Source: Lunularia cruciata (lineage: Eukaryota > Streptophyta > Marchantiopsida > Lunulariales > Lunulariaceae). Taken from it: a stretch of 64,000 nt of DNA. This document shows, one piece after another, positions 24,101 to 35,864 of this stretch. Location: the NCBI GenBank assembly GCA_948567375.1, contig OX419755.1:4841001-4905000 (forward strand), written 5' to 3'. Positions within the stretch are counted from its first letter, which is position 1, and each line of letters opens with the position of its first letter. The notes beneath the pieces are model-generated. The model had not been told where the DNA came from. It did no database searches and was given only the letters and a program-made list of their open reading frames with translations. Made by a program: the position numbers and the translations under genes.

Positions 24101-25680
24101 GAAAAACACCATGGCTCTTCCACACCCACAGATCATGATGATAACAATCTCCATGACCATGCTTCTTGTGATCATGATCTTTGTGATCAAGATTGTGGTC
24201 CAAATTGTGGTCCATGATTGTGATTTCTTAACAATGATGACCTTACGGCCAACGCTTCTGAACAAAGAATTCCATACCAATACCATTGGCCCAATGGAAG
24301 ATCATCGGCTTGGAAGACCTTTGGTCCAAAAATCCTTGGTGCAAGTAGGTATATTTGTTGTTACATATCCAATTGAAGAAATCTTGGTCTTGTTGGAAGC
24401 ATCTTATCATGTGCTTTCCACTACTACCAAAATTGTAGTGTTTTGATGGCCAAAGCTGAATTTAAGACTATATGAAGTTTTGAACACCTTTGGTGCAAAT
24501 GACACCATTGGCATGGAAGAAACTATTGGCTTGCTCTAGAAGGCACTTTTGCAGTTGTACATATCTTTGGAAAGGAAACACCTTGGGTGGTGCACTATCA
24601 TGGTGAGAGACCATCAGAGTTGTCATGTTGTCATGGTGGGAGACCATCGGAGTCAAACACCATCATGGTGAAGACCATCAAAGTGGGACGATCACAATGA
24701 AAATGATGGTTATGACCATGATCATGATAACAATCATGGTCATGACACCATCAGGGTCAAACCTCATTGTAGTGGTAGTGCATTTGTACCCAAAAAACTG
24801 TATAGACCATGAGTGTGGTAGTATATTTGAACAATAGGACAATTTTGCTGTGCTATGTTATTGGGACCATTTCATGAGGTGTAGTTGGAGTCAAACTATT
24901 GGTAGAATGTATAGTAGTAGCACAACCATGTAGGCCACATTGTCATAGAGTCAATTAGGTTAAGAAAAGGTAGTTACATTAGGGTGAGTATCAATTGGTT
25001 TAGTGCTAAATTTGGGGATTGTGGCTTCACACAGCCATTGGATGCACCCCATCTTTTTTTAGAAAAAGGTATAAGGGGAATCACCCAATATACTACAAGT
25101 TAAAGCTTGTGCAAAATTCTAGTTCCATCATTTTGTTGTCCATATTTGTCTATCCTTAGTTTGCAATTGTCTTTGTATGCATGAATTGGATTATGTGTTG
25201 GGGAAGATGCAATGAGTACCTCATGATCCTTAACACATCAATGTCAATATTGTGTATGTTTCATGATCATTGGATGGGGTAGTGGTGAGGAACTTGAAGT
25301 AGGAATGCAAGTGTTGAGGTGCGGGATGACAATCAACCTTTACTAGAGTGTTGGATCCCTAGGTGTTCTTAAGAATCAGGGTGATGTGCTGACCGACTAC
25401 AAGGGCTGTGAGCATTGTGAAGTACCACAAGTAACAAAAAACCCAACACATCACAAACCTACAGTATAGCAGTCAGGAATGCCTTTGGGAAGGATTGAAC
25501 ATTCTGGTTTGTAATGTGGTATACATGATATAGGTAATTGCAAAGGAAAAGACCTTCAGGGCTGATGACTTTCAAGATAGACTGGACCATCACCTTCAAG
25601 AGTCACATTTACAAAAGATTTTTTGTGAATGTTATTTGATTGTTTGAGTTTTTTCCTGTATTGTGCCAGTGTGGGGTGCA
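24101..25680. other. copia-derived or intergenic DNA with catg-rich simple repeats
   Basis: No intact gene. At 24598-24690 three diverged copies of a 'catggtg-gagaccatc-gagt' unit occur. At 24110-24230 and 24700-24760 there is low-complexity DNA rich in 'catgatca' and 'atcatggt'. Upstream parts of copia element 1 (gag) may be included, but no gag motif was recognisable. Confidence 0.4.
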
Positions 25681-27850
25681 TTCACTCTTCTAGGAATTGT
25701 CTTGCCCAAGAGGATAAAGACGTAACAATAGACAACTCATGACAAAGTGACACTTTTCCTTCAATCCTAGCCATTTCCAAACCGTATCCTCATGATAATG
25801 ACATGTTCTTACCAATTATACTATTAGTATGCCAACATTGGTTTGTCATAGTCATAATGATAGAGTTGAATATACTAGTCTTATGATGAAATATCATATC
25901 TCACTCATAAAAATGCAATGCTTACTTGGGTCCCAAGTTCTATACCCCTTTATCCTTATTATATCCAAAGAGTACATATTTCTTGATTTGAGATCTAACT
26001 TTGTTCATTGATTCTATTGGATATGGATATATGCCAAGCATACAATAGATCTAATTTTAGGGTAAACTATAAGCCTACCAAGTCACTTATGTACTAATGT
26101 TCTACATTCAATTGCAATATGTACTAGTGTTCTACACTCATTGCACAGGAAGGAGAGGGATTCACCAACTAATAAGCAGTGTTTACTACAAGGTAGTTAA
26201 CATTCCTCTTCTCTAAACCAATGTTTTTGAATATACTTTTAGCTCTTTCTAAGAGTGTACAATGCAATTCATATGCTTTGCCGTACCATTCTATTGAGGT
26301 ATGAGTGCCAGGTATGTTGATGAACAAACTCTTTGCTCTTACAAAACTGTCCAGAGATGTACTATCTGCAAGTGTTGTATCTCAATCACTTCACACTCCT
26401 CTCTATTTGTTTGTGTCATGACCTTTTAGTATCTAAAGATGGAAAAGATCACCAAATTATGTTTTATCATGTACACACATATGTAGATTCTCTCAAAGGA
26501 TTGTCAACAAAGGATATAAGATACAATCCTATTAATTTAAGCTACAAGTACAAGCTCCCATGCATAAGAATGCATACAATCCAATAATTCTTTTTTGCTA
26601 ATGATAATAATAGAAAAGCTTACTCTCCGTTGCTTTCACAATGCAAAATGCTTGCAAAATTTAACCTTACAAATCTTCCATTTTTAGCAATTATTACTTT
26701 GCTAATTTGGTCAAACCTCTCTTACTGATTCTCTTACTTGTAGGCCGTAAGTGAGTCAAGTTTTTTTCATCTTCATGTCCAAAGTATATCACTGCTACTC
26801 AATCTATAATGGTATCTCCTATCAACTCATATAAGTTTACCATCTTCTTACTTCTCATCCCAACTATAACTTTCTTTAAGACTCAATTCTAAGCTTCCCA
26901 CACCTTTAGCCGTTTGAATCCAACATACCCAATGATATCAAATTTTCCACAAATCAAGAACTAGTCCCATATCAACAGCAATTCTTAAAACATTTTCAAA
27001 CATCTTGATGCAAATTATACTGATCCTCATTACCTTACAATAGGAATTGGTACACTAGAGAATGACAATTCAAAAGTTTGTATGTACCAAACTAATCTTT
27101 AGTTGGACACATGTAATAAGAGCAATCTATCTATCTAAGATCTTCAAATTGATTTATACCTCTTGTGACACATAAAACATCCTCAAAAAATTATGTAATT
27201 TGTTGAGGTTTGTACAATTTGTACAAACTTCTTGAAATGACCTAATTGCTACATATGAAGCATTTTGCCTCAATGCCTCTTTATCTACACTTTGATCTAG
27301 ATTTATGTTTTATGATTTTTTACTATGATTTATGTTTCAATTTGTTCATTATCCCAACCCTAGTGAATAATATCTCATGATTTTTACCATAGCATTTTTA
27401 TCTTAGCATTTTTGTCTTTTATGCATCTCATTTGTCAACAAAGACAATATGACCACTTCAAGTCTATTATATCTTTGCCATATAACAGTGGTAGAAAGCC
27501 TTGTTCATGCTATTAGTACATTTCATTTCTTTTTCCCAATTTTCATGAAGTAATGAGAGATCAAGAAATTTATTAAAGTTAGTGTGGTACACACCTTTTT
27601 GTAATCTTTTTAGGGTTTTCAATTTTTTTTGCAAGGAAGTATTAGCATATTCTACCTTTTTGGTAGAAAAGTCTATGGATAGTGCATTCTTTGGAGTGAT
27701 GCCTCCTAAGCCAACAACCCAAATGATAGAGTATGGGTCAGAGGAACATCTAAAGGAAGAATGTAGGAAGTCCACTTGGGACTTGCTCAACGGCATATGG
27801 TTTGGGGGAGAAGTACTTCAGCCCAAAGATTTCCATATAAAATGACATTC
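25681..27850 (-). mobile_element. decayed Ty1/copia element 2
   Basis: Reading leftwards, a GAG-pre-integrase-like segment (HTNFNKFLDLSLLHENW) lies at 27600-27480. Integrase-core-like text follows at about 26370-26120: 'F-KSKEFVHQHT' then 'NRM' (compare the usual 'H-PQQNG' box) and an 'NTAY-LVNPSPS' block. A 'FLGY...KG-ELGT' block lies near 25960. Many stops and no RT are seen. Its left end shares a repeat with 1741-1925, and 26911-26970 matches 12869-12921. The element is clearly non-functional; its LTRs were not delimited. Confidence 0.6.
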
Positions 27851-28930
27851 AGCTCGGAAGCACTTTGCTCCACAATCAAAACTCAGCCAAATGAATTCAC
27901 TCTAGTTGCACTTCTTTCCTAACCTGACACATGGCAAGCACCATACACCAATTTGAATGCTCTGCCAATAAATCCAAGGATGATCTATAACACCCATTGA
28001 TTCATGTATGCTCTATTTTAATATTTAGTTTGCTATTGCAAATAGTTAAGAGATATTATTTATATAGAGTTAAAGAAAGCTTCTACATTAGCCATGATTA
28101 GCTAGAGTTAGTCACAGCCAAGATAGAGGTGACTCAACTTTGGAGGAAGGTGAAAGAGTGAGCATGTCTATTTTGGATTCTAGTGTATTAATTTGGTATT
28201 ATTCTTAGGTGTTTGGCTTTGAGGAAAGAGTTGACAACTCTTGGACCCACAAATCATTTTGGTTTGGACTTCTCTATAGTCAAAGGATAGTCCATGTGAA
28301 GGAATCCTTGACTTTGCAGTTGGGCCAAGATAAGACCACATGCTTACAGAATTATTCCCATGAGTTTAGATATTCCTTTAGACATCTAGAATTTAATGAC
28401 TTTTTGCCTAGTATCTAGTGATTTTACACTAGATAACTTGAGTTACTATGGTAAAAGTAACATTATTACTATTTCAAAAGTATAAAAGCTAGGGGTGAAG
28501 AGTTACTCATCATCCTTTTATTTGCAATTATCTCTCTCTCATTGAGTTCTCTAGTGAGAAATGGCTTGAGTCTTGGAGGTGCCTTGGAGTTCTAGCCTTG
28601 GAGGAGTGTGATGGTTTTTTGGTTCTTTGCCTTCTTAGTCCATGGTGCATTGCCCTATTAGCCACCATAGGTTCAACCTTAATGGGAGATAGGCTGACTC
28701 ATAGACTCTTTCAATTCAAGAAGGGTGGTTCACACTTTAAGAAGGGCAATTGGCATTTGGCCCAATGCATGCATTAAAACCCAAACCGTTGGGAAAGTGA
28801 TGGTTTGCATGTGTGAGTAGTACTCAACATTGAATAAGTGATAAGGAAGAAGGATGACCCAACCATTTTTAAGCTAAAGAATGACAAAAGACTTTGCCTA
28901 TAAAACAAAGTGGGAATGGCAATTTCCAAT
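27851..28930. mobile_element. possible LTR remnant
   Basis: Coding-poor DNA with a plus-strand TATA-like box (tataaaag, 28481-28488) about 30-60 bases upstream of a ct-rich stretch (tctctctctcattgag), an arrangement typical of an LTR promoter. No second LTR, primer-binding site or target duplication was found, so the assignment is tentative. Confidence 0.3.
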
Positions 28931-29553
28931 TTTTGCATTGCAAGTGATCAATTAAGCATAGCACAATCTTGATATTGATCATTTGTTGTTGTAGTTTTCT
29001 TGTCTTCAATGTCAAATCAACCTTTTCTTTTGTTCCTAAAACTATAAACTCTACTAATTTTCAATTCACATCTCTAACTTTTCAAACTAAGTTCTCACGG
29101 AGAATGAGTACAAAGAGATCAAAATGGAGAACTCCCAACCCCAACCCATCACTCAATGTATAACTCTGAACCCTAAGAAACTTAAAAATCCCCGTAACAT
29201 TTTACTCAATTCTTCAGTCTTTAATCTACATACTAATGCAACCAAAATTGAAAAACGAACGGAATCTACTATTCACTCAAGTTCTATATGCTAACATGTA
29301 TATCTTTCCTCTCACGTCTCTCTCTTTCCTCTTCCGTCTCCACTCTCTCCCGACTCACGAGGTTGAGCACACTCGTCACGAGGTTGAGCACACTCGTCCA
29401 GTGTGTATTTTTTTTAATTTTTAGTAATAAACTGGGCATCCAAGTGGACCTATTTGCGCCACTTTGCTGTAGGGGATCCAAGTGTGAACGTTCTTGCATT
29501 TTCTGACTCGAGAGTGTTCCCCCTAGACAAACCTTAAACTTACTGATTGGAAC
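28931..29553. other. intergenic, no supported gene
   Basis: Short open frames only. A ct-rich tract lies at 29310-29350, next to a perfect 21-bp tandem duplication listed separately. Confidence 0.35.
29356..29397. repeat. perfect 21-bp tandem duplication
   Basis: The unit cacgaggttgagcacactcg plus one t occurs twice head-to-tail with no mismatch, and preserves the reading frame on either strand. No gene context was identified. Confidence 0.9.
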
Positions 29554-30022
29554 TAAATGTAGCAATAGCTGTCAAAACGTTGAATGGCATACTGCGCTTT
29601 TAAGTTATCCTAGGATACTTACTCCCTCCAGCAATCTCAATGTATTATCCCAAAGTTAGCTACAAACGTATCAGCATACAATATCAGTTAATGTCAAAAT
29701 AGTTGAATGGCATAGTGCGCTTTTATATTATCGTAGGTTACTTACTCCCTCAAGCAATCTCAAATTATCCCAGAAGTTAGCTACAAATGCATCAGTATAT
29801 AATATCAGTTAATCTGGACTTGACATACGAAATCCGGGAGATGTTGCTTACTCCCTCCAGCAGTGTCAAGGAATGATACTAGAAGTTAGCTACAAATGTA
29901 TCAATATATAATATCAGTTAATCCGGACTTATCATACGAGAATCTTAGAGAGGTTACTCCCACTCTCCAGCAATGTTAATGAATTCTCCTAGAAGCTAGG
30001 TACAAATGTATCAATATAATTA
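29554..30022. repeat. four-unit tandem array upstream of receptor gene 2
   Basis: The landmark 'cttactccctccagcaat' recurs at 29618, 29741, 29847 and 29953 (spacings 123, 106, 106). Each copy is followed by 'agaagttagctacaaatgtatca', and all but the last continue into 'atataatatcagttaat'. The first two units also share a 'gttgaatggcata-tgcgctttta' insert; the last two share 'ccggactt-tcatacgagaatc'. The array ends about 0.6 kb before the first visible exon of gene 2, so it may lie in the promoter or leader. Confidence 0.85.
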
Positions 30023-30623
30023 AATCTCGTTTCTTCTAGGCCCACCAAGGAAGACTTTTTACTTCTAGACTTAAGGCCAGCGATATCGCACTGGAGCTTG
30101 AAAAGAAGCAGCGTTGCTTTAAAGCACTGAGAGTGCAGCAATTAATGACTCAGAGGGCATTGAGTCTGAGTACAGCTGATGGATTACCATACCGAGCTCT
30201 GCATACATGCCAGCAACAACCTCTTGTGGAGGGCCGTAAACAACATTGCTTCAAATTCGGTGGAGAGTAAGGATTTCGTAGTCCACGGGGCACCAGCCAC
30301 AGTTTTGAGTACCAGTCTCTAGAGCCGGAGTCCTGTTCCTCCGCGTCTGGATCGTTCTCGATGGTATACTACCGTATACATGCTAGCAATTCTGAAATAT
30401 CTTAGCGCCAGTCATCGATCATGAGTAGTCATTGTGTACTTGCTAGGCAGTCGGATTCCTAGAGTATATAATACTTGGTTCTCTTCTTTAAGTATGTTTG
30501 CAATTTAATGTTTTTAGAGATTCAAGTACGTCATTGGAAGTTCGGAGGCATTGATTTGCAGGAACATATTTAACAGTTACACCATGATTCAATCTTATCA
30601 GCGTTCATTTAAACTGTCTGCAG
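30023..30623 (+). promoter_or_regulatory. 5' region of receptor gene 2, first exon not located
   Basis: The first visible coding exon starts after an acceptor (tgtctgcag), so the initiation exon should lie here or in the repeat array. One plus-strand frame around 30045-30260 is open and has a faint similarity to the gene 1 candidate N-terminal exon (a shared KAS motif), but no donor supports it. Confidence 0.3.
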
Positions 30624-33600
30624 GTTCGCCAACTTAATAGCAGTGTATACTTGCTCTTTGAGCCCAAATGTGATCCTGAGTGGGACATTGTGTTCTTTCA
30701 TGGCTTACGCTTTGAGGGGGACTCCGGCGATCACCTCTCAACCTGGACGTCAGGGGATGGAGCGATATGCTGGCCATCGCGTTGGTTAGGTCCTAAATTT
30801 CCTCGTGCTAGAATTTTAACCATCGCTTATGATGCGAGCATAATCAAAACGGATAAAGAGGGCCGAATGGATTTTACACTGATTTGTGGGAATCTTTTAC
30901 TGGAGTTGGTAGATTTTCAGAAAGTTGGTTCACGTCCTGTGATTCTTGTTGGCCACTGCATAGGTGGTTTACTTATAAAGCAGTTATGCGTGAGAGCTTC
31001 TTTCCAGAATGGAGTGAGTAGTCCTGATAATCGACAGTGCGAATCCTTTCTAGAGAACATTAGAGGTGTGTTTTATTTTAGTACCGCGCATCTGGGGTGT
31101 AAACATCCGATGCACTCCAAGGGATACACTCTACGGTCTCTATTGTCTCTACTGTGTCGTCCGTCTTTAATCTGGAGCGAAATGAATGTTTATCTGTCAG
31201 AGCTAAACAATCCTGCTGGGAGACTTCAGCACGACTTCGATTCTCTAGGAAAAAAATATGGCTGGATATTTGCAAGCGCCATGGGGATGCAAGAAACCAC
31301 GTTCGTAAGTGATACTTCCTACTTGGTTTGAGTACTAAGTGTACTTCAGTTTAGTTAGGCACTGACTGCTGTAATAAAACATCTTCACCAGGATCTGAAA
31401 GTTTCTGGAAATTTGGAATTTGTTATCAAGTGGTCAGCGATGAAGTTCACTAATAGTTAGAATGGAGCAAGTGCAAGAATTGGGCAAGCTTTAATTTTGT
31501 TAGTTTTGCGATCCGTATCAATCTTTGACAGCAGCTGTATTATTGTATAATGAATGTGCATCAGGGCATCGGAGTCAAGGAGGCTTCAGCAAGAGTCTCC
31601 GGTTGTAGATTCTACTCGGAAAGGGAGGCCAGTCACCACACCATAACGAAGCCCGCGTCTCGAGAGTCCGGTACCTACATATTTCTCGAGGAGTTCATCT
31701 CCGATTGCTTCTCACTGCCGAGTTACAGGTGCAGAGTACCTGGAGCCCGAGTGTCTTCACCAATTCATCATCTTCCTGAGAAGTATGTGCTAGTCCAACC
31801 TCTGTTCGACGAATTGAAGAAAGCACTTGAGGAACCAGACGCATCGAACAGGCGGGTGGTCAATCTGCATGGAGCTCCTGGAACAGGTAAAACCAAGATG
31901 GCGGAATACATCGCTCACTATTATACAAATCCACACACAAATGCGAACACAGCCACGGGGAATGGCACATGGAAACCTGACTCGGTGTTCATAATCAATT
32001 GCGGGGGTGGAGACAATGTTACTGAAGATATCGAGGAAAAGTTGGCTAAGCTCTGCAAGGATCTCGGATTCACTGCTTCCACTGGCAGCACGATACCTGA
32101 AAGAGATAAACTTCCATCAATTCAAGAGAGATTAACTGATCTGCTCATGGATATAAGCGTGTTAATCATCTTGGATGATGTGTGGAGACATGAATATTTG
32201 TACAGTTTCCTTGTTCGCAGCAAGGGGGTCCGATATCTCGTTACCACTCAAATACAAGGTATATGGAAGAATAGCACCGTGTCATGGGCCACCCCTAAAG
32301 ACATACAGATGCCAAGACCGTCAAAGGATGATGCTCGGCAAATTCTTGCCTTGCATAACGATCAACTTCGTAGGGATCTCGAAAATTCCAGCATTTCGTG
32401 TGAGCTGAAGGTGATGTATCGGTCCTCCACATATCCATATGCAATTATCAGCAGCATGATTTAAAGACATAAGATCTTTAACGATGTGGAATTCTTCCAA
32501 TCGATTCTTACAGCTACAGTAGTTCCGAGCATACTGGAGATGCTAGACAATATCTTGACTGCTGGATGTCTATGTGTCAGCTCAATTTAGGTGTACATCC
32601 TGGTGAACATCGATATCGTGGATATACATTTATGATTGTGATCGTGAAGGCATGCAGGGGATATTTGGTACGCCGGAGTATTAGGTACTTGAATTGAATA
32701 TCAACTCGTTGATGGGTGAAGCACTTTTGCTAATTTAAAACTGGGATTGTTCGGTTGTTGCTTCAGGTAAAAGTGGACAAAGTGATCGAGGCTTGTGAGT
32801 ACCACCCCCTAGTACTTCTAAATATTGCTATGGAAATGAGCAAGGGGGACGGAAGCACGCACAGCGACCTTAAAGACTGGGAGGTGATAAGTAATCGCCT
32901 GGTGGATTTCGTGGATAATGAGGAGCCACAAGACGTAGAATTCTCCAAATTCGCTGGAGGAAGCTATCCCAGATCACTTGTTCCTTCCATGACACACATG
33001 GTGGACTCCCTACCGGAGAAGACGAGAGAGCTGTTCTATTTGGCTCTGGTTTGGGATTCTTCTAGGTCTACAAAGGTACCAGAGATATTTCTAAGCATCT
33101 TATTCCGAGCCGGAAGTGAAAAGAGAGGAAAGTCATATGTCAGGCTGAGGAAGGATTTGGAAGATAGAACGCTGATACAGTGTGAACACGGATTCGCACA
33201 GACTCGATACTACTGGCTTCACAAACTCAGAAAGGATATCATAGTGAAGAGGAAAAAGGACCAACTGAGTAAGGTCTTCGATTCCTTGTTATATCCAAAT
33301 TTAGCAGGACCTAATCGTGAGGGTGATTTAGCTAAGGCTCTTGCAGTTCTTTACGGTGCAAGAAATGTTGCAGATGATCACGACAATGCACCCTTTGACG
33401 CACCGATACTACGGCCGATGAGCACTTCGTTCGACAATGTGGTGTCACATGTTAATTGCGAAGCAGATGAGTTGCTGTTTGTCCGACAGGTTATTGAGCC
33501 TCTTCTTTGCCTTCTTGATGACGAAGACCAGCAAATCCAATCGTCGACTAGCAAGGTAGGTACTACGTACGTAGTATTAATACATATGGTTCAGACTTTA

Positions 33601-35864
33601 TATATTTTAATGTGACTCTAGCGACGATTCGTATGGATTGGTCAAAATGATGACGAGGTCTACGGATTTATGCCCACGATTTGGACGTATCTGATAAATT
33701 GACAATGAAACTGTGACCATGTTTGACGCAGGCTATTGTCGAGTATGTGTTTCAACGGCAGCTGGAGGATGAGTCAACGTCAACTTTGCTGACGCTCACT
33801 AAGTCAAGAAGAGCAGCAATGGATTGGGTCCGGGGGTTTGCACATAGGTACTCCTACCTAGATTATCAGCCAGCAGAGCTTGACGTTCCCAAGCGTGGTC
33901 GAAAATTCCAAGCAAGCTTTTCTGAAGTATCACCAAAGACCTTTGATAAGGTTTTAAATCTGCTGCAAGATGAACAGGTGGGAAGTATGGCGGTTGGGGT
34001 AGTTGCAGAGCTAGCCTTGTATGAGTCAGAAGAATCTCTAACACGTGTGGCGTGTAGGTTGGCCCAAATTATGAGCTCATCAAAACATGAATTTCTCGTG
34101 GAGTGCATGAAGGCCATTATGGGAGATGGAGAGGGTACGAAGGTGATTGAAGTAAGTGAGTCACTGTTGAGATGTCATGGTATTCTTGAGTCTTCGAAGA
34201 ACTGCATGGATAACGTCCCTGGCAGCTCCTCTAGTGCAGTACGGATTGCTTCGGAGATTTACCATCTCTCAGTGAGAACTGGTTCCGCTAAGACGATGGG
34301 AGAATACCCAGGTTTTCTCACCAGCCTCGTGAACCTGGTCAAGAAGGTTAGATGTGTTCCGTACATAAAAGATGAAGACAGCATTCGCGATTCACCATCT
34401 TGTGGAATAGACCTGTTAGCATCGGTAAGATGTAGATATAATGCGGAATGTCTGACCCCGGTAGAAGCAATTCGTGCCTTGGGTCGACTTACCTTCCTTC
34501 CGGAGAATAGGGACATCGTGCTGAAAGCATACGACGTTGTAAATCTGCTAGAAACGATGGTTAGTATAAAACACGACCATCTATTTTGGGGTGCGGCCGC
34601 AGTCTTCTTGAGTAACTTTGCGCTGCACGCGGAGCCATCGTTGCACGAACGGATCTCTAAGGTGCCAGGATTGAAGAGCAGTCTTCTTGGAGGCAGAAAG
34701 TTCTTCAAGATAACTCAGGATGAACCGACGAGATCTCCATCGAATGGCGACGATCTCTCTCATGTCAAGGGCGACGAAGTTCCTAGTTCCGAGATGACAT
34801 GGTACGAGGAAGACGTGCAACAAGCTGAGATGGTGAACAAGGACTTCAACAGACGTACTGATTATGCTGGTGAGATTGAATTTGTGAACAGGCCTTGGGT
34901 ATCCATAGGTAGAGCAGTGTCAATACTCTATCCTTCCGAAGTCAACCAGACAGTAAACGTTGACCTGCCCGAGATCCACGAATATTTCTACTACTTCGGT
35001 GTTGGTGTGGGATATTCGGAGCAAAGGAAGTTCGTCCAGGCGTTAGCGAGTTTCAATCGAGTGGTCGATTGGCTAGATGAATCAGGGGTATCCGGTACTC
35101 AGCGTGAAACTTTCACTTCGGAGTCCTCTCATACTATTTATGAGCGATTCTTCTATGGCTGCGCGTTAATGAGGTTAGTAACACAGTCTCAAACCTCAAA
35201 GTGCTCTTGTCCATTGCAAGTTTGCAATTTGTGGTTTGCCTTCCCTGACCTGTGAATCTGGTTTCTGGAGCGCTCATCTAACTCTTCTCTTTGGATCATT
35301 CTCCACAGTTGCTACAAAGTGAAAGGGTTGATGGAAGATTATGAAGGAGCACTGAAGGGCCTGACAAAGTATAAGGAGTCTCGTGATTGGTACAACGAGA
35401 TGTCTTACTCAATGCTTCTGTCGATGTACAATGGCCTGCTGATATGGGGCTATGATAGGAGTAAGGAACTTCAAATCAAACTACAAGTTGAGGAGGGCAT
35501 TTTGAAGAAGTTGACACTTGACTTCAAAGGCGCTATGGAACACCTAAACAAAGCTCTGAAAGACTTAGAAGAACTCGAGTACGGCAGTGTTTCCCGTGAA
35601 ATCGAGGTCAGGGGAGTTCGAAGTAAAGTAGTCTCCTGGGAGGATAAGTACATGTGTAGAAGGTTAGAGTATGAGTGTTTGAGGCATAGAGGCCATCTTA
35701 AGTTTCTCCAAAACGATGAGAGAGGAGCTAGAATAGATGCCCATGCAGCGCTGGAGCTCGGTAGTCAGCCATTGAGGAACTGCAATGATTTTCAAAAGGA
35801 GTGGTTCATCAGTTCATTCATGTTTGAGATTCAAGTAGAATTTCTGCATTACAAATTGCAGTAA
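30624..35864 (+). CDS. hydrolase-NB-ARC-ARM/TPR receptor-like protein, gene 2
   Basis: Exons 30624-31304, 31565-32410, 32767-33555, 33732-35173 and 35309-35864, phases 0,0,0,2, give 1437 visible residues without internal stops. The layout matches gene 1 exon for exon. In the hydrolase domain the nucleophile elbow reads VGHCIGG, so Cys (about 112) replaces the usual Ser. The equivalent of the catalytic His seems kept at about 251 (ASHHTITKP). NB-ARC: P-loop GAPGTGKT (330-337), Walker B VLIILDDVWR, RNBS-B-like VRYLVTT, GLPL-like HPLVL and MHD-like WLHKLRKD. ARM-like repeats (AIRALGRLTFLPENR) and TPR-like helices (DYEGALKGL, FKGAMEHLNKAL) follow. All five exons end in valid sites, including a normal GT donor where gene 1 has GC. 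The initiating exon was not found. Predicted role: intracellular immune receptor with a possibly catalytically altered hydrolase; ligand unknown. Confidence 0.88.

Noticed and set aside
24110..24760. catg/atcatggt-rich DNA as a CRISPR-like or regulatory array
   Set aside because: Unit spacing is irregular and the sequence is low complexity; this is a eukaryotic genome.
32411..32464. Continuation of gene 2 exon 2 to a stop at 32464
   Set aside because: The donor at 32410 and the acceptor at 32766 restore the NB-ARC frame found in gene 1; the tail is intronic.
34259..34708. 149-codon minus-strand ORF inside receptor gene 2
   Set aside because: It is antisense to exon 4, and its mirror exists in gene 1 because the sense exons are homologous.
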